NCBI GenBank assembly: GCA_003517945.1
Contig: DOZP01000318.1
Span: 19,356 to 30,644 of the forward strand
Length of the DNA: 11,289 bases
Direction of reading: 5' to 3'
Origin: Porphyromonadaceae bacterium
Lineage (GTDB): Bacteria; Bacteroidota; Bacteroidia; Bacteroidales; Tannerellaceae
In this document: positions 8,312-11,289 of the stretch, one piece after another
How positions within the stretch are numbered: the first letter of the stretch is position 1
Layout: each line of letters begins with the position of its first letter
The notes under the pieces: model-generated
Database searches by the model: none
What the model saw: the letters and a program-made list of their open reading frames with translations, nothing else
Told to the model about the DNA's origin: nothing
Made by a program: the position numbers and the translations under genes

Positions 8312-9871
8312 ATGAATGACATGAAAACAATGACCGTATTTATTTTTTCTTCTCTGTTTCTTCTTTTGGGATGCGGGGGAAGCAAACTAACGCAGGCAAC
8401 TTTTACCAATCCGGTGATCTATGCCGATGTGCCTGATATGGACGTTATCCGGATTGGAAGCGATTATTACATGGTCAGTACGACGATGCATCTGATGCCG
8501 GGCGTACCTATCATGAAATCGAAAGATCTTGTAAATTGGGAAATAATCAGTTATGTTGTTCCTGAAATCAAAGACAGTCCGGCTTACGACCTGGAAGGCG
8601 GAGATGTATACGGGAAGGGGCAATGGGCCACCTCTCTCCGTTATCACGACGGTAAATTTTATGTGCTTTTTGCAACCAACCGCCCTCAGAAAACATATAT
8701 CTATAGCGCGGTTGACCCGGCCGGGAAATGGGAGAAAGTGATGGATCTGGACGAGTTGTACCATGATACATCCTTGTTCTTCGATGACGACGGCAAGATT
8801 TATATCGCCGGAGGAGCCGGTAGTATTCGCTTGCGTGAATTGAAAAGCGATTTGTCGGGCGTAAATAAGGACGGCATTGATATCGAAATTATTAATGGCG
8901 GCGAACGCGATCTCAAAGGGTTGTTGGAAGGCACGCATCTTTGTAAATACAATGGCAAATACTATATGTTCCTGATTTGGTGGCCGCGGGGCGGTATCCG
9001 TACGCAGCTTGCTTTCCGTTCGGACAAGATAGAAGGGCCTTATGAGCAGAAAGTGATTTTGTCCGACGACATGGATCGCAAGGGTGCCGGCGTGGCGCAA
9101 GGCTGCATTATCGATACGGAAGATGGAGACTGGTATGGTTTTCTTTTCCAAGACCGTGGGGCCGTGGGGCGTGTTCCGGTATTGATGCCCTGCCGGTGGG
9201 AAGACGGATGGCCTATGCTTGGCGATGCGGACGGCAAAGTTCCGTTGGTGATGGATTTACCTGTTTCGGGACAAAAAGCAACGCCGTTGGTGATCAGCGA
9301 CGATTTCAAATCATCGAACCTGGCGCTTAACTGGCAATGGAATCACAATCCGGATAACAGCTTGTGGTCGCTGACCGAACGGGAAGGATACATGCGCCTG
9401 AAAACCGGCAAGGTAGTACAAACCCTGTTTGAGGCCCGGAATATGCTGTCGCAGCGAACCGAAGGTCCGGCGTGCAGCGGTATCATTTCAGTAGATGTAT
9501 CAAACATGCAGGACGGCGATATAGCCGGATTGAGCGCTTATTGTTCCGAACCCGGCATTATTTCCGTCAACATGGAAGGAGATAAGAAATACATCCTGAT
9601 GATTGACCGGGATACGGAAAAAGAACGGGTAGAGTTGAACGGGAATATTGTATACCTCCGCTTGGATTGCGATTTCAAAGAAGGTACGGATAAGGCAAAT
9701 TTCTATTATAGCCTGAACAGGAAGGATTGGAACAAATTGGGAACTGAATTTCAGATGGTTTATAACCTGAAGCATTTTATGGGTAACCGTTTTGGAATTT
9801 TTAATTATGCGACTAAAAATCCGGGAGGTTATGTGGATATAGACTTTTTTGAATACAAAAAAGAAAATTAA
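8312..9871 (+). CDS. GH43 lipoprotein, beta-xylosidase/alpha-L-arabinofuranosidase type
   Basis: Inverting glycosidase with a five-bladed propeller, expected to release terminal arabinofuranose or xylose. It has 519 residues. The N terminus carries a lipobox (LLLGC, Cys21) followed by GGSKL without acidic residues, so it is lipidated but may face the periplasm. The GH43 domain runs from about residue 31 to 315. The three catalytic acids are present: Asp42 in VPDMDVIR (base), Asp152 in YHDTSLFFDDDG (pKa modulator) and Glu206 in LLEGTHLCKYNGKYYMF (acid). The usual PDPD motif reads PDMD here. The motif YYMVSTTMHLMPGVPI resembles subfamilies near GH43_11/12, but I cannot fix the number. Residues 328-519 form a C-terminal beta-sandwich like the GH43_C2 domain that often shapes the active site. 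It begins 46 bases after the DUF1080 gene. ATGs at 8321 (Met4) and 8330 are alternative starts; Met4 gives a more typical signal peptide. Confidence 0.93.
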   Translation: MNDMKTMTVFIFSSLFLLLGCGGSKLTQATFTNPVIYADVPDMDVIRIGSDYYMVSTTMHLMPGVPIMKSKDLVNWEIISYVVPEIKDSPAYDLEGGDVYGKGQWATSLRYHDGKFYVLFATNRPQKTYIYSAVDPAGKWEKVMDLDELYHDTSLFFDDDGKIYIAGGAGSIRLRELKSDLSGVNKDGIDIEIINGGERDLKGLLEGTHLCKYNGKYYMFLIWWPRGGIRTQLAFRSDKIEGPYEQKVILSDDMDRKGAGVAQGCIIDTEDGDWYGFLFQDRGAVGRVPVLMPCRWEDGWPMLGDADGKVPLVMDLPVSGQKATPLVISDDFKSSNLALNWQWNHNPDNSLWSLTEREGYMRLKTGKVVQTLFEARNMLSQRTEGPACSGIISVDVSNMQDGDIAGLSAYCSEPGIISVNMEGDKKYILMIDRDTEKERVELNGNIVYLRLDCDFKEGTDKANFYYSLNRKDWNKLGTEFQMVYNLKHFMGNRFGIFNYATKNPGGYVDIDFFEYKKEN

Positions 9872-9875
9872 AATG

Positions 9876-9915
9876 CGAATCGGTCAGGAAGACAACTATT
9901 TTCCTGACCGATTCG
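9876..9915 (+). terminator. 15-bp perfect hairpin after GH43, probable end of the operon
   Basis: Bases 9876-9890 pair perfectly with 9901-9915 around a 10-base loop, starting four bases after the GH43 stop codon. The stem contains CGGTCAGGAA and its complement and is very stable. No U tract follows, so it may act as an RNA 3'-end stabiliser or part of a non-canonical terminator rather than a textbook intrinsic terminator. It marks the likely 3' end of the transcript carrying the glycan genes. Confidence 0.7.
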
Positions 9916-10195
9916 GCAAGTATCCTGCCCTGTTCGTATTCGATTTTCTACATACCCTTCTATTACATCAAGCTATTTTTGAATTTGGCTATTTTTTATA
10001 TACTGTTTGTGATCAGTAATTTAAATTAGTCAAATTCTGAATATGCTATACTTTTTGTATTCCTGTTGGTAAAGGAATTAGGACAGTTTTCTTTTAGCTC
10101 TATATTTGCACTATCAAATATTTACGGCGGTGGTAACTAAACTGACCAACTATCAATATTTATAAAAAGTATTAACAAAAAAATTTACAAAATTT
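9916..10195. other. AT-rich intergenic region upstream of the last gene
   Basis: No ORF of note, RNA gene or repeat array is visible here. The region is AT-rich, unlike both flanking genes. Besides the promoter listed separately, two poorer look-alikes have one extra base in the -7 box: TTTG at 9978-9981 with TACTGTTTG at 10001-10009, and TTAG at 10026-10029 with TACTTTTTG at 10049-10057. A leader of about 80 bases precedes the next ATG, and I recognise no riboswitch in it. Confidence 0.6.
10078..10108 (+). promoter_or_regulatory. Bacteroidota-type promoter for the last gene
   Basis: TATATTTG at 10101-10108 is an exact match to the -7 consensus TAnnTTTG. TTAG at 10078-10081 matches three of four bases of the -33 element TTTG, with a 19-base spacer as expected. 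Transcription would start near 10113-10117, giving a leader of about 80 bases. It supports separate expression of the downstream gene from the glycan locus. Confidence 0.6.
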
Positions 10196-11289
10196 ATGTA
10201 CGTTAAACGGACTTATTTCGGTTTAAAAGGGTGTATTTTAGCGCTTTGCCTTTTAGTGGCAGGCAATGTGGCAGCGCAGGTTGTAATCGGTACGGATACT
10301 CCTCCGGTGAAGGGCGCCCTGTTGGAACTCAAAACACAGGAGGCTGGTGCAGACAATGTCACTTCCACCAAAGGAGGGCTGGTGTTACCCCGCGTCAAGT
10401 TGGTCAGCCTGACGACCTTGCAGCCATTCATTGATGTGAACGACCCCGACTGGCTGCAGAACACTACGACACGCATCAAAGAGAAACATGTGGGACTGGT
10501 GGTCTATAACCTGACCACCACGGCGCCTTTTGTGGAAGGGCTTTACGTGTGGGATGGCAAAGGCTGGGAGATGACTTCGGCCGATGCCGACAACGGACTT
10601 ACCAAAAACGGTACGGATATTGAACTGGGCGGAACCTTAAACCGCACCACCGGCATTACCCTGAACGGCAACAACCTGACAGTCGTCGGCGGTATGGCCG
10701 ATACCCTGATCGTTGATGGAACGTTGAAGACGGATACGCTGGTTATTAAAGATAATCCTGCTATCACACAAGGCTCTTCAATGAATCTGGTACGCAATGT
10801 CAATACGGGAAAAATTGAAGTATCAGCCAACGACGGAGTGGCGCAGATGTGTTTTCTCCAGTCTACCGATGATAATTATTCGTTGGGAAGTGCCGTGGAG
10901 GGAACAGGAACAAACACAGGCGAAGAAAGAACGAGGGTGGTTACATGGAACCTAAATGATATGGTGACCAACAACCTGCTGACTTTCGACGACGCTAATG
11001 ATGTTTTTCGATTTACTCAACCTTATAATGTTGAAATAAGCGGGTATCTCGGATATATATGCTTTTTAGAGGGACAAACCAACCCTGGGAATACCATTGT
11101 TGTTAATGCAACCATACAGGTAAAGCATCCCGGAGAGATAAATTGGACGCCATACACCTCGGTACGCGGCGTATATGAAGGCGGTGCACGCTTTTACCGC
11201 CAGACATTAAGCATACCTCCCGCGCTGTTAATCGCTCAGGCGGGAACTGAAATCCGTATGAGTATTGTTATGAGACCGGCACGACTTGG
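10196..11289 (+). CDS. Secreted surface/adhesin-like protein with tail-fibre-like N-terminal module (3' partial)
   Basis: The ATG at 10196 opens a frame with no stop to the window end (364 codons plus two bases), so the gene continues beyond it. A signal peptide (ILALCLLVAGNVAA|Q, cleavage about residue 27) shows export. The N-terminal part has a pattern common in large Bacteroidota surface-protein families: VVIGTDTPPVKGALLEL (29-45), KGGLVLPRVKLVSL (59-72), HVGLVVYNLTT (98-108) and GLYVWDGKGWEM (115-126). A tail-fibre-like segment follows, NGLTKNGTDIELGGTLNRTT (133-152), then short beta repeats to about residue 183. The remainder (about 215-364) is beta-rich and could be a C1q/TNF-like jelly-roll, which is a guess. 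GC counted by 60-base line falls from about 55% (10261-10740) to about 43% (10741-11160). No Shine-Dalgarno is seen; the leader is A-rich. Role unknown; surface display or adhesion is inferred. It has its own promoter and is probably not part of the glycan locus. Confidence 0.85.
   Translation, partial: MYVKRTYFGLKGCILALCLLVAGNVAAQVVIGTDTPPVKGALLELKTQEAGADNVTSTKGGLVLPRVKLVSLTTLQPFIDVNDPDWLQNTTTRIKEKHVGLVVYNLTTTAPFVEGLYVWDGKGWEMTSADADNGLTKNGTDIELGGTLNRTTGITLNGNNLTVVGGMADTLIVDGTLKTDTLVIKDNPAITQGSSMNLVRNVNTGKIEVSANDGVAQMCFLQSTDDNYSLGSAVEGTGTNTGEERTRVVTWNLNDMVTNNLLTFDDANDVFRFTQPYNVEISGYLGYICFLEGQTNPGNTIVVNATIQVKHPGEINWTPYTSVRGVYEGGARFYRQTLSIPPALLIAQAGTEIRMSIVMRPARL

Noticed and set aside
8387..9151. 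254-residue open frame on the minus strand opposite GH43
   Set aside because: It overlaps the GH43 catalytic domain entirely and resembles no family; it is an antisense shadow.
9876..9915. Hairpin as a mobile-element end or attachment site
   Set aside because: No second copy, target duplication, transposase or integrase is visible; its position just after a stop codon fits an RNA 3'-end structure.
10543..10830. Minus-strand and alternative-frame ORFs over 10213-10830
   Set aside because: The + strand frame from 10196 has a signal peptide and recognisable surface-protein motifs and stays open for over 1 kb, so the others are shadows.
1..11289. CRISPR arrays, tRNA or rRNA genes
   Set aside because: No regularly spaced repeats and no recognisable tRNA or rRNA sequence on either strand by eye.

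Overview
The window looks like part of a Bacteroidota chromosome, most likely order Bacteroidales. It holds a tandem SusC/SusD pair followed by secreted carbohydrate-active enzymes, which is the hallmark of a polysaccharide utilization locus (PUL). Start sites lack strong Shine-Dalgarno sequences, upstream regions are AT-rich, and one exact match to the Bacteroidota -7 promoter element (TAnnTTTG) is present. Genus cannot be fixed from the sequence alone.

Layout, all genes on the + strand. (1) 1-2881: SusC-like TonB-dependent outer-membrane transporter, cut at its 5' end by the window edge. (2) 2896-4974: SusD-like surface glycan-binding lipoprotein, 14 bases downstream. (3) 4975-5097: a strong stem-loop, a weak candidate promoter and a 12-base palindrome. 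(4) 5098-7467: secreted GH127 enzyme of the beta-L-arabinofuranosidase type with its Cys/Glu zinc site intact. (5) 7543-8265: secreted DUF1080 (3-keto-disaccharide hydrolase family) protein. (6) 8312-9871: GH43 lipoprotein of the beta-xylosidase/alpha-L-arabinofuranosidase type with a C-terminal beta-sandwich. (7) 9872-10195: a 15-bp perfect hairpin, then an AT-rich region with a good Bacteroidota promoter. (8) 10196 to the window end: a secreted surface or adhesin-like protein, open at its 3' end, with a marked base-composition step inside the gene.

How the parts fit: SusD and SusC would capture and import an oligosaccharide. GH127 and GH43 would then remove L-arabinofuranosyl (or xylosyl or related) residues of beta and alpha configuration. 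The DUF1080 protein would act on a 3-keto-glycoside, if an oxidoreductase elsewhere supplies one. The substrate is inferred, not demonstrated; arabinofuranose-decorated plant glycans are the simplest reading. No regulator (HTCS, ECF sigma/anti-sigma), SusE/F protein, backbone-cleaving enzyme or sugar oxidoreductase is visible, so part of the locus, if present, lies upstream of the window. The hairpin at 9876-9915 and the unrelated downstream gene with its own promoter suggest that the locus ends after GH43. I found no tRNA, rRNA, CRISPR array, insertion sequence or integrase.
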